Program-made: the position numbers and the translations under genes
Part shown: one piece after another, positions 1 to 5,234 of the stretch
How the letters are laid out: each line of letters opens with the position of its first letter
How positions within the stretch are numbered: position 1 is the stretch's first letter
Notes under the pieces: generated by a model
Databases searched by the model: none
The model's input: only the letters and a program-made list of their open reading frames with translations
What the model was told of the DNA's origin: nothing
DNA from: Candidatus Sediminicultor secundus
GTDB lineage: Bacteria > Atribacterota > JS1 > SB-45 > 34-128
Reading direction: 5' to 3'
Assembly (NCBI GenBank): GCA_002849045.2
Contig: NCRO01000149.1
Span: forward strand, 1 to 5,234
Length of the DNA: 5,234 nucleotides

Positions 1-23
1 GTAAATCTACTTAATATTTTAAT
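1..23 (-). CDS. Possible start of a further gene, cut by the window edge
   Basis: Only the first seven or eight codons would be present, so no function can be assigned. On the minus strand an AGGAGG Shine-Dalgarno sequence (36 down to 31) is followed after 7 bases by ATT AAA ATA TTA AGT AGA TTT, which would read (M)KILSRF if the rare AUU codon initiates. The same frame also opens at an ATG at 41-39, giving MIGGGSIKILSRF, but that ATG has no ribosome binding site ahead of it and its second to fourth codons are the Shine-Dalgarno sequence itself. The frame is closed just upstream of that ATG by a TAA (44-42). The fragment lies about 70 bases downstream of the permease stop, in the same direction, so it would be the next gene of the transporter operon. 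A base error turning ATG into ATT is an equally simple explanation. Confidence 0.35.
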
Positions 24-30
24 AGAACCA

Positions 31-36
31 CCTCCT
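31..36 (-). promoter_or_regulatory. Shine-Dalgarno sequence AGGAGG for the left-edge gene
   Basis: A perfect AGGAGG lies on the minus strand about 60 bases downstream of the permease stop, in the permease's direction. No ATG, GTG or TTG stands at the usual distance. The codon at the ideal 7-base spacing is ATT (23-21). The site is the best evidence that another gene follows the permease. Confidence 0.5.
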
Positions 37-93
37 ATCATTTAATTTTTATGTTCAGATACTGTTCCTCTTTGGAAGCATCTTCAGGCCCTC

Positions 94-705
94 TCACTTG
101 ATCGCCCCCAATGTGAGACCACTAACGATATAGCGTTGGAACAGCAGAGTAAAGAGAAAAACGGGCACCATAGCCACAAGCAACATGGCGGATATATCCC
201 ACCACAGGGCGGCGCTGCCATGAGTCAAACCTGCAATTAGAGCAGGGAAGGTCCGCGCCTTACTGAAGGTTAGGGTAATAGCGAAGAGCAGTTCATTCCA
301 CGAGAAGATGGTGGTGAAGACACTGGTGGCCGCGAGGCCTGGTAGTGATAACGGTATGATGATTTTCAAGAAAGCTCCGAAGTAGGAGCAGCCATCGATG
401 CGGGCACTATCTACTAGCTCCTTGGGAATGCCGATGAAGAAGCTTTTCATGATCCATACAACGAAAGGCAAACTCGCTACTGTATGGGCCATGATCATGC
501 CGGGTACGGTATCCAGTAGACTTAAACGGCTGTACAGGATGAAGTAGGGAATGACCAGCACAATAGGGGGCAGCATTCGTTGAGAAAGGATGAAGAAGGA
601 GATATTCTTGTTACTCCAGCGCCTGAACCTAAATTGCACCAGGGCATAGGCAGCCAACGAGCCAAGAATCACTGAGACCACAGTGCTCCCCAAAGCGATA
701 ATGGT
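94..705 (-). CDS. Sugar ABC transporter permease, MalG type (5'-truncated)
   Basis: This is the inner-membrane channel subunit of a carbohydrate ABC importer (binding-protein-dependent permease family, MalG branch), which would pair with a MalF-type subunit. The recognisable part begins at TIIALGSTVVSVILG (705) and ends with QRYIVSGLTLGAIK and a TGA stop. It holds five hydrophobic segments and the cytoplasmic EAA loop that contacts the ATPase (about 423-331 by position: ELVDSARIDG, then IPLSLPG). Roughly 203 residues remain of a usual 275-280. The N-terminal cytoplasmic tail, first membrane helix and first periplasmic loop are missing. The open frame continues to a TTG at 783, but those 26 extra codons are antisense to the signal peptide of the adjoining binding protein, show no membrane helix and have no Shine-Dalgarno sequence, so they are not its real start. 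As shown it is unlikely to make a working permease. The family assignment is secure; whether the truncation is biological is not. Confidence 0.9.
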   Translation of the reverse strand, partial: TIIALGSTVVSVILGSLAAYALVQFRFRRWSNKNISFFILSQRMLPPIVLVIPYFILYSRLSLLDTVPGMIMAHTVASLPFVVWIMKSFFIGIPKELVDSARIDGCSYFGAFLKIIIPLSLPGLAATSVFTTIFSWNELLFAITLTFSKARTFPALIAGLTHGSAALWWDISAMLLVAMVPVFLFTLLFQRYIVSGLTLGAIK

Positions 706-2185
706 TTTAGTTTTGTGTGTTTCAATGATTGGAGCTTTTGCATTTACATCTATGGGAGCTGCGAAGAAATATGAAGGAGTCAAGTTGAATGTGGTTACTC
801 AACCAGGTCCCTATATCGCTGGTCCGCTCATTGATCAGGGTAAAAAGTGGACCGCACTGACTGGTGGGGAAGTGCAAGTAATTGAAGTACCGTACGGAGA
901 ATTGTATTCAAAAATTATGACCCCCTTCATTACAAAAACGCACGTCTACGACATGATTGTCGTTGGCGCGACCTGGCTGCCTGATTTCACCCCATATATT
1001 GTCACCCTCGACGACTACATCGCAAACCCGGACACGAACCCCGACTGGGATGATATTCTTCCGGCATTCCGAGAAAAACTTGCTACCTGGGAGGGTAAAG
1101 TCTATGCTTTAACGCTGGATGGCGATACACACACACTGTTCTACCGACGCCATCTCTTCGCCGACGCGAACAATCAGGCTAATTTCAAGGCGAAGTACGG
1201 TTACGACCTGCTAGTCCCAGAGACCATGGCTCAACTTCGTGATGTGGCTGAATTCTTTACCGGTTGGGACTGGAACGGGGATGGCCAGTTGGACTTCGGG
1301 TGGGCACAACCTATGGCCCGTGGCGGCCAGGCCCATTGGTGGTTCTGGAACTTCGCGGCACCCTACAGTGTCATGCCCGGCGAAGTTGGCAGGTACTTCG
1401 GTCAGCTGTACTTCGACCCCGAGACAATGGAACCATTAGTTAACCAGCCAGGTATGCTCAAAGGTCTTGAGCTGTACAAGGAAATGGCCAAGTTTGGTCC
1501 TCAAGGTATGGAGGCATGGGGTGTAGGTGAGATTCGCTCGGCTTTCCCGAGCACCGCTAATATCGCCATGACTATCGAGTGGGGTGGTATCCCTGGAATG
1601 TGCAATGATACGAGTTTTGCCAATCCTGCTGTTCTAGGTGACTGCGGCTCTGCTCCGCGCCCTGGCGCCATGGAAGTATGGGATCGTGAGAACCAGAAGT
1701 GGTTGAAGTTAGCAGAACCTAATTACGCTCCGGTCCTAAGCTTTGGCGGCTGGGTGGGTGCTATTACCAAGACCTGTAAAGACCAGGAAGCTGCTTATGA
1801 CTTCCTGAAATTCATGAACAGCCCAGAGATTAGCATGCAGGATGTTATGGTAGGCGACTCCGGCTACAATGTATACCGCTACAGCCACATTGAAAACGTT
1901 CAGGCGTGGATTGGCGCTGGCTTAACCGAACAAGACGCCAAGGAGTATTTAGATGCCGTCCAGGCCGACATGGAAAGCCCGAACGTACTCATTGATCTAC
2001 GTATCCCAGGAAAACCGGAATACGTGGATACTGTACTAGATCTGCATGTCAACATGGCGATTGTGGGCTTGGAGGATCCAGAGTTGGCACTGCAAATAGT
2101 GTATGACGAGTGGGAGAAGATTACCGAGCGCCTGGGTCGCGATAGCCAAAAGTCGGTATATAGGACTATGATGGGCATGGACTAA
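683..2185 (+). CDS. Sugar ABC transporter substrate-binding protein (family 1)
   Basis: This is the extracytoplasmic receptor of a carbohydrate ABC importer, which captures the sugar and delivers it to the membrane permeases. From the GTG at 683 it is 500 residues, slightly long for the family (usually 400-450). Residues 1-26 form a signal peptide (Lys4, hydrophobic core 5-22, probable cleavage after SMGA). There is no lipobox; Cys12 sits inside the core after LVL. Family hallmarks follow: a first lobe opening VKLNVVTQPGPY, VYDMIVVGATWLPDF near 88-102, the hinge/ligand region YALTLDGDTHTLFYRR (141-156), an aromatic cluster HWWFWNF (218-224), and the C-terminal lobe GGWVGAITKTCKDQEAAYDFLKFM (355-378). 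DWNGDGQLD (196-204) resembles a calcium-binding loop. Cys307 and Cys321 could form a disulfide. No Shine-Dalgarno sequence precedes 683 or the ATG at 701, and the upstream DNA is antisense permease, so the true start codon is probably lost. The ligand cannot be named. No permease gene follows it. Confidence 0.88.
   Translation: MLPKAIMVLVLCVSMIGAFAFTSMGAAKKYEGVKLNVVTQPGPYIAGPLIDQGKKWTALTGGEVQVIEVPYGELYSKIMTPFITKTHVYDMIVVGATWLPDFTPYIVTLDDYIANPDTNPDWDDILPAFREKLATWEGKVYALTLDGDTHTLFYRRHLFADANNQANFKAKYGYDLLVPETMAQLRDVAEFFTGWDWNGDGQLDFGWAQPMARGGQAHWWFWNFAAPYSVMPGEVGRYFGQLYFDPETMEPLVNQPGMLKGLELYKEMAKFGPQGMEAWGVGEIRSAFPSTANIAMTIEWGGIPGMCNDTSFANPAVLGDCGSAPRPGAMEVWDRENQKWLKLAEPNYAPVLSFGGWVGAITKTCKDQEAAYDFLKFMNSPEISMQDVMVGDSGYNVYRYSHIENVQAWIGAGLTEQDAKEYLDAVQADMESPNVLIDLRIPGKPEYVDTVLDLHVNMAIVGLEDPELALQIVYDEWEKITERLGRDSQKSVYRTMMGMD
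686..710. other. Head-to-head junction between permease and binding-protein genes
   Basis: Minus-strand permease homology runs up to about 705 (threonine before IIALGST). Plus-strand signal-peptide coding is convincing from about 692 (KAIMVLVLCVSMIG). Both cannot be the ancestral sequence on both strands, so the breakpoint lies within roughly 690-706, probably with a few bases of shared sequence. No target-site duplication, insertion-sequence end or long repeat is visible at the join. The short imperfect inverted match GCTCC (685-689) / GGAGC (731-735) flanks it and may be chance. Confidence 0.7.
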
Positions 2186-2215
2186 CAGATTAATTCCTGG
2201 TGCAAGTGTAACATC

Positions 2216-2242
2216 GCGGGGCCTTCGGACTGAAGGCCCCGC
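2216..2242 (+). terminator. Strong GC-rich hairpin after the binding-protein gene
   Basis: A perfect 11-bp stem, GCGGGGCCTTC (2216-2226) with GAAGGCCCCGC (2232-2242), closes a 5-base loop GGACT. It begins 30 bases after the binding-protein stop. The following bases, TCAAATTAGAGC, lack a real T-run, so it may be a weak intrinsic terminator or an mRNA-stabilising 3' hairpin, as is known between binding-protein and permease genes (malE-malF in E. coli). It separates the binding protein from the reductase. Confidence 0.65.
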
Positions 2243-2257
2243 TCAAATTAGAGCATA

Positions 2258-2273
2258 TTTATAGTATTTATAG
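2258..2273 (+). repeat. Direct repeat TTTATAG-TA-TTTATAG
   Basis: Two identical 7-base copies are separated by 2 bases in the AT-rich leader between the hairpin and the reductase gene. TATAGT at 2260-2265 is one base off a -10 hexamer, but the hexamer position 17 bases upstream falls in the GC hairpin and does not resemble a -35 box. It may be an operator or simply AT-rich sequence. Confidence 0.3.
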
Positions 2274-2330
2274 AATGTAAGGTCTCTTTTAATAATTTAT
2301 TACATGCCAAACATAATCACTGAACATAAA

Positions 2331-2336
2331 AGGAGG
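2331..2336 (+). promoter_or_regulatory. Shine-Dalgarno sequence AGGAGG of the reductase gene
   Basis: AGGAGG lies 6 bases before the ATG at 2343 and decides the start. An in-frame ATG at 2304 would add 13 residues (MPNIITEHKRRVV) that have no family counterpart and would put this site inside the coding region. Confidence 0.85.
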
Positions 2337-2342
2337 GTAGTT

Positions 2343-3353
2343 ATGCAATACCGATTTTTAGGAAAAACCGGGTTGAAAATCTCTGAACTATGTATGGGAA
2401 CGCAAACCTTCGGCTGGGTCACCGATGAAGCGACAGCGCATGTTATAAGTGACCGTTTCGTTGAAGCTGGAGGTAACTTTTTCGACACCTCTAATACATA
2501 CAACAAGGGGAAGGCTGAGGTCATGCTTGGGAACTGGCTTAAGAGACAAGGCAACCGTTCACAAATGATTGTGGCCACGAAGGTCTTCTTCCCCGTAGGC
2601 GATGGCCCTAACGACTCTGGTCTATCAAGAAAGCACATCTTTGACCAGATTGATGCCAGCCTTCGTCGTCTGCAGACCGACTACGTGGATCTGTATCAGA
2701 TGCACTGTTGGGATGCCTCCACTCCGCTGGAGGAGACGCTGAGTGCTCTCAACGACTTGGTGCACGCTGGCAAGGTACGCTATATAGGCGCATCCAACTA
2801 CACCGCCTCGCAACTGGATCGGGCGATTATGCTCAGCCGTATATATGGCTTAGCTCGTTTTGACTGCCTGCAACCAGAGTATAGCCTACTGGTGCGCAGC
2901 ACAGAGTGGGAGCTACTGCCTCTTTGCAGATCTGAAGGGATAGGAGTGATCTGCTGGTCACCTCTGGCAGGGGGGTGGCTCTCTGGTAAGTACAGGCGTG
3001 ATCAGTCGGCCCCACCTGGAAGCCGTGTAGCTCGGGGTGACCGCTGGGACGACCTGCCCGGACAACGAGAGAGCGAGCGCACTTGGCGGATAATAGACAC
3101 TTTGATAGAGATAGGAGAAGCGCGCGATAAATCTCCTGCTCAGGTTGCCCTAAATTGGTTGCTACAGCAGTCAGGTGTCACAGCACCAATATTTGGCGCC
3201 CGTACCTTGGAGCAGGTGGAGGACAATCTGGGAAGTGTGGGCTGGGCGCTTACCGCAGAGGAGATCGTCCAACTCAATACCGCCAGCGATATTCCGCTGC
3301 CCTCGCCATACAATTTCATCGCTAGATACACGCGGAAACGGGACGGGTATTGA
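2343..3353 (+). CDS. Aldo/keto reductase (NAD(P)H-dependent oxidoreductase)
   Basis: This is a soluble cytoplasmic oxidoreductase of the aldo/keto reductase superfamily, which interconverts carbonyls and alcohols with NAD(P)H on a (beta/alpha)8 barrel. From the ATG at 2343 it is 336 residues, typical for the Tas/YajO-like (aryl-alcohol dehydrogenase-related) group. It opens with MQYRFLGKTGLKISELCMGT. The complete catalytic tetrad is visible: Asp48 (FFDTS), Tyr53 (NTYNKG), Lys80 (ATKVF) and His121 (YQMHCWD). Cofactor-side motifs are GASNY (149-153), QPEYSLL (177-183), WSPLAGGWLSGKY (205-217) and the phosphate-binding region IFGARTLEQVEDNL (283-296). It is intact, with a strong ribosome binding site. 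It follows the binding-protein gene by 157 bases with a strong hairpin between, so it may be transcribed separately or by read-through. Beside a sugar importer and a sugar kinase it plausibly acts on a sugar, sugar acid or polyol, but the sequence does not fix the substrate or the choice of NADH or NADPH. Confidence 0.93.
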   Translation: MQYRFLGKTGLKISELCMGTQTFGWVTDEATAHVISDRFVEAGGNFFDTSNTYNKGKAEVMLGNWLKRQGNRSQMIVATKVFFPVGDGPNDSGLSRKHIFDQIDASLRRLQTDYVDLYQMHCWDASTPLEETLSALNDLVHAGKVRYIGASNYTASQLDRAIMLSRIYGLARFDCLQPEYSLLVRSTEWELLPLCRSEGIGVICWSPLAGGWLSGKYRRDQSAPPGSRVARGDRWDDLPGQRESERTWRIIDTLIEIGEARDKSPAQVALNWLLQQSGVTAPIFGARTLEQVEDNLGSVGWALTAEEIVQLNTASDIPLPSPYNFIARYTRKRDGY

Positions 3354-3375
3354 TTGAGCGACTGGGGCACCAGTT

Positions 3376-3407
3376 CTCTTGAAATTTCTCGAAAAATTGC
3401 TTCAGAG
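3376..3407. other. Imperfect inverted repeat downstream of the reductase
   Basis: CTCT, GAA and ATTT (from 3376) can pair with AAAT, TTC and AGAG (to 3407) around a CTCGA-type loop, with a bulged T and an unpaired TGC. CAGTT (3371-3375) and AACTG (3416-3420) form a further outer pairing. No T-run follows. It could be part of the 3' end of the reductase transcript; the evidence is weak. Confidence 0.25.
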
Positions 3408-3431
3408 TGGGCACAAACTGTAGAAGCTCAT

Positions 3432-3468
3432 TGAAGCTTGTTCACCGCTTCAGCATATTTATTATTTT
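3432..3468 (+). terminator. Possible weak terminator of the reductase gene
   Basis: TGAAGC (3432-3437) pairs with GCTTCA (3447-3452) across a 9-base loop, followed by the T-rich tail GCATATTTATTATTTT. It lies about 80 bases after the reductase stop and just before the convergent end of the kinase gene, where a terminator is expected. The 6-bp stem is short. Read on the minus strand it has no T-run, so it would not serve the kinase well. Confidence 0.35.
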
Positions 3469-3471
3469 ACC

Positions 3472-5001
3472 TTAACCATTTAAAATATCATAAACCCCCT
3501 CAAGTCCCTTATAAGCATCTTTAAATATGGGGTAGATTCTATTATATATCTTAGAATTGTTCTCATCGGGAATTATATTTTCTTTAATCTTAAACATTTT
3601 ATTTGCAAAACTGAAATCATTATAAATGCCGACACCAACACCACCAATTAAAGCTGCCCCCATGGATGTTGCCTCATCCAGCAAATTGGGAATAACAACC
3701 GTCTTGTTAAATACGTCGGCCAGAATCTTTCTCCAAATAATACTCTTAGCTCCACCACCAATCAAACGGATTTTATCTATCTCCGCTCCTTGTTCAATGA
3801 AAGCATCCAGGATAGTTTTTAAATTCAGAGCAACGCCTTCCATTACAGCGCGAATCATATGATTCCGTGTGTGCCTTATACTTAACCCGATAAATGCACC
3901 TTTAGCCAAAGGATTCCAATGTGGACTCCTTTCTCCCATCAAATAAGGCAAATAGAGCAAATTACTTGACCCGACAGGAATTTTTGCTGCCTTCTTATCC
4001 ATAATCTGATATGGACTAATACCTTTTTCTTCTGCTTCTTTAGTCTCCATTGGACAAAGTATATCCCGCATCCACTGATATGAAGCACCGGCAGCCTGCA
4101 TCGTCCCCGTCGGACTGTATAATCCAGGCACTACATGAACCCAATTAAAAGTACGCATCTGGGGATCTATAAGCGGTTTTTCCGTAGCTATCCCAATCCA
4201 GGAAGATGAACCGAGATAATGGTAGGTGGTCCCCGGGGCAATCACTCCAGCACCTGCCGCAGCACAACAACCGTCCCCACCACCGATTATAATGGGAATT
4301 CCTTCCGTTAGGCCTAATTCTAAGGCTACAACTTTCTTCAATTTTCCTATAATTTTAGTCGAAGGGACGGCTTCTGGTAAAATATCCTTTAATATTCCTG
4401 CTGCCTCAATAATTTCATCAGACCAAGTCAAATTATTTATGTCAAATAAATTCGTACCTGAAGCATCAGAATAATCGGTATAGAAATTACCCGTCATTCT
4501 GGCAGCTATAAAATCTTTTGCATGTAAAACTTTATATATTCTCTTAAACCTATCTGGTTCATTATCCTTTATCCACATTATCTTTGCTGCAGAGTAAGAT
4601 GCACTGGGGCGATGGCCTACGGTTTGATAAATATATTCTTTTCCTAATTTAGAAGTTAACCACTCTGCCTGTTTTACTCCCCTCTGGTCAGCCCAGATTA
4701 AAGCGTGGCCTAGTGATTCACCATTTTTATCTACCGGTACACAGCCCATCATCTGACCACTAAAGGTTAGGCAAGCTATCTCAGAAGGTTTAACCCCGCT
4801 TTTCTCCAATAACTTTTTATTGGACGAACCTATTGCCTTCCACCAGTCCTCAGGTTCCTGTTCAACCCAGGAGGTTTTCGGATAATAGGTCTTATAACCG
4901 CTGAAAGCACTGGAAACAAGATTTCCTTCATCGTCAAATATTGTCGCTTTATTCCCTGTCGTACCCAAATCATAGGCAATTATATATCTTTTATTATTCA
5001 A
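3472..5001 (-). CDS. FGGY-family carbohydrate kinase, xylulokinase-like
   Basis: This cytoplasmic sugar kinase transfers phosphate from ATP to a ketose or polyol; best guess is D-xylulose (XylB), feeding the pentose phosphate pathway. It is 509 residues, full length for the family. Actin-fold motifs in order: phosphate-1 loop YDLGTTGNKA (10-19), the sugar-site segment FSGQMMGCVPVD (80-91), IWADQRG (102-108), GGGDGCCAAAGAG (240-252) with the probable catalytic base Asp243, GTTYHYLGSSSW (257-268), the second FGGY signature from LMGERSPHW (354-362) through IRAVMEGVALN (383-393), the adenosine motif IRLIGGGAKS (411-420), and EATSMGAALIGGVGVG (443-458). E. coli XylB has Met-His where this protein has Met84-Met85, and many XylB proteins have Asp-Asn where this has Asp243-Gly244, so the substrate may differ. 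The start is TTG, chosen because a strong Shine-Dalgarno sequence precedes it and the next in-frame ATG lies at residue 84. It converges on the reductase gene and is markedly more AT-rich than it. Confidence 0.93.
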   Translation of the reverse strand: MNNKRYIIAYDLGTTGNKATIFDDEGNLVSSAFSGYKTYYPKTSWVEQEPEDWWKAIGSSNKKLLEKSGVKPSEIACLTFSGQMMGCVPVDKNGESLGHALIWADQRGVKQAEWLTSKLGKEYIYQTVGHRPSASYSAAKIMWIKDNEPDRFKRIYKVLHAKDFIAARMTGNFYTDYSDASGTNLFDINNLTWSDEIIEAAGILKDILPEAVPSTKIIGKLKKVVALELGLTEGIPIIIGGGDGCCAAAGAGVIAPGTTYHYLGSSSWIGIATEKPLIDPQMRTFNWVHVVPGLYSPTGTMQAAGASYQWMRDILCPMETKEAEEKGISPYQIMDKKAAKIPVGSSNLLYLPYLMGERSPHWNPLAKGAFIGLSIRHTRNHMIRAVMEGVALNLKTILDAFIEQGAEIDKIRLIGGGAKSIIWRKILADVFNKTVVIPNLLDEATSMGAALIGGVGVGIYNDFSFANKMFKIKENIIPDENNSKIYNRIYPIFKDAYKGLEGVYDILNG

Positions 5002-5008
5002 AAGATCT

Positions 5009-5014
5009 CCTCCT
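5009..5014 (-). promoter_or_regulatory. Shine-Dalgarno sequence of the kinase gene
   Basis: On the minus strand AGAGGAGGAG with core AGGAGG (5014 down to 5009) stands 7 bases before the TTG at 5001-4999. It supports the unusual start codon. Confidence 0.85.
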
Positions 5015-5038
5015 CTTACAATCTTTTTTAACTTGCTT

Positions 5039-5044
5039 ATTATA
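5039..5044 (-). promoter_or_regulatory. Candidate -10 box TATAAT for the kinase gene
   Basis: A perfect TATAAT (5044 down to 5039, minus strand) lies about 40 bases upstream of the TTG start, a sensible distance for a short leader. No good -35 hexamer stands 16-18 bases upstream; AAGACA fits only at a 20-base spacing. In such AT-rich DNA a chance match is quite possible. Confidence 0.3.
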
Positions 5045-5234
5045 ATTAGAAATACCTAAAATAATGTCTTGTTCTACAATAAATATTTATCCAGATTTAA
5101 TTTAAAATTTCTTATATTTGATAACGATAATGAGGTCTAAAATTAATCTTTAATTATATCGACGGGTAGCAAATACAGATTTAGAAACTTGGTTAAGTGT
5201 TTATAGTGTTTTCATGATTATCTTTGCCCAGTCC
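5045..5234. other. AT-rich non-coding region upstream of the kinase
   Basis: No coding frame is supported here on either strand. It holds two tandem GATAAC-GATAAT hexamers (5120-5131) and the 7-base direct repeat AGTGTTT-AT-AGTGTTT (5196-5202 and 5205-5211). Either could be a regulator site for the kinase promoter. The window ends before any upstream neighbour appears. Confidence 0.5.
5196..5211 (+). repeat. Direct repeat AGTGTTT-AT-AGTGTTT
   Basis: Two 7-base copies are separated by 2 bases, a 9-base period, upstream of the kinase. The stretch TTTATAGTGTTT (5200-5211) differs by one base from TTTATAGTATTT (2258-2269) upstream of the reductase, on the same strand. This is suggestive of a shared operator but short and AT-rich. 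Confidence 0.3.

Noticed and set aside
701..735. Lipoprotein signal in the binding protein (Cys12)
   Set aside because: The cysteine lies within the hydrophobic core after LVL, without the Gly/Ala/Ser required before a lipobox cysteine. Cleavage after SMGA by signal peptidase I fits better.
680..740. Mobile-element insertion as cause of the permease/binding-protein junction
   Set aside because: No transposase, terminal inverted repeat or target duplication is visible; the sequence passes straight from one gene to the other.
706..783. N-terminal 26 codons of the permease open frame starting at TTG 783
   Set aside because: They are antisense to the binding-protein signal peptide, have no Shine-Dalgarno sequence and no membrane helix. 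Permease similarity begins only at about 705.
1900..2178. Minus-strand open frame of 92 codons within the binding-protein gene
   Set aside because: It is a shadow frame: low-complexity Ser/Thr-rich translation, no ribosome binding site, and fully antisense to a clear gene.
2304..2342. Upstream ATG extending the aldo/keto reductase by 13 residues
   Set aside because: The AGGAGG site at 2331-2336 fits the ATG at 2343, and reductases of this group begin with the MQYRFLGKTG-type sequence.
2300..2638. Minus-strand open frame of 112 codons opposite the reductase start
   Set aside because: It is antisense to conserved reductase coding sequence, with no recognisable domain or ribosome binding site.
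3626..4474. Plus-strand open frames of 78 and 82 codons within the kinase gene
   Set aside because: They are Pro/Ala/Ile-rich shadow translations of the kinase glycine-rich motifs, with no support as genes.

Overview
The window is bacterial accessory carbohydrate-metabolism DNA with four recognisable protein genes. From left to right: a 5'-truncated MalG-type sugar ABC permease on the minus strand (about 94-705); a family 1 sugar-binding protein on the plus strand (683-2185); an aldo/keto reductase on the plus strand (2343-3353); and an FGGY-family sugar kinase on the minus strand (3472-5001). A fragment of a further minus-strand gene may begin at the left edge (1-23 or 1-41). No RNA gene, CRISPR array, transposase or other mobile element is visible.

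The most notable structure is the point where the permease and the binding protein meet. Both open frames run 5'-to-5' through the same roughly 100 bases. The permease has lost its start, first membrane helix and first periplasmic loop. The binding protein has a credible signal peptide but no ribosome binding site or promoter, because the DNA upstream of it codes for permease on the other strand. Two genes that normally lie in the same direction in one operon are therefore joined head to head, with both 5' ends removed, at about 690-706. This could be a real inversion/deletion or an inverted chimera from amplification or assembly. The sequence alone cannot decide.

Functionally the genes fit one theme: uptake of a sugar or sugar derivative (binding protein plus permease), redox interconversion by an NAD(P)H-dependent aldo/keto reductase, and ATP-dependent phosphorylation by a xylulokinase-like enzyme. 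The partner permease (MalF type) and the ATPase are not in the window. The kinase lacks the Met-His pair typical of true xylulokinases, so its substrate is uncertain.

Base composition is patchy. The binding protein and reductase are GC-richer (for example 39/60 G+C at 1261-1320 and 34/60 at 2761-2820). The kinase, its upstream region and the extreme left end are AT-rich (for example 17/60 at 4381-4440). Strong AGGAGG Shine-Dalgarno sites precede the reductase, the kinase (TTG start) and the left-edge gene. The binding protein has a signal-peptidase-I type leader without a lipobox, which is more usual in diderm or thermophile-type lineages than in Firmicutes. The organism cannot be named from this; an uncultured bacterium with a mosaic sugar-use locus is the most that can be said. 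I see no strong case for a previously undescribed system here. The items worth a second look are the junction and the kinase active site.
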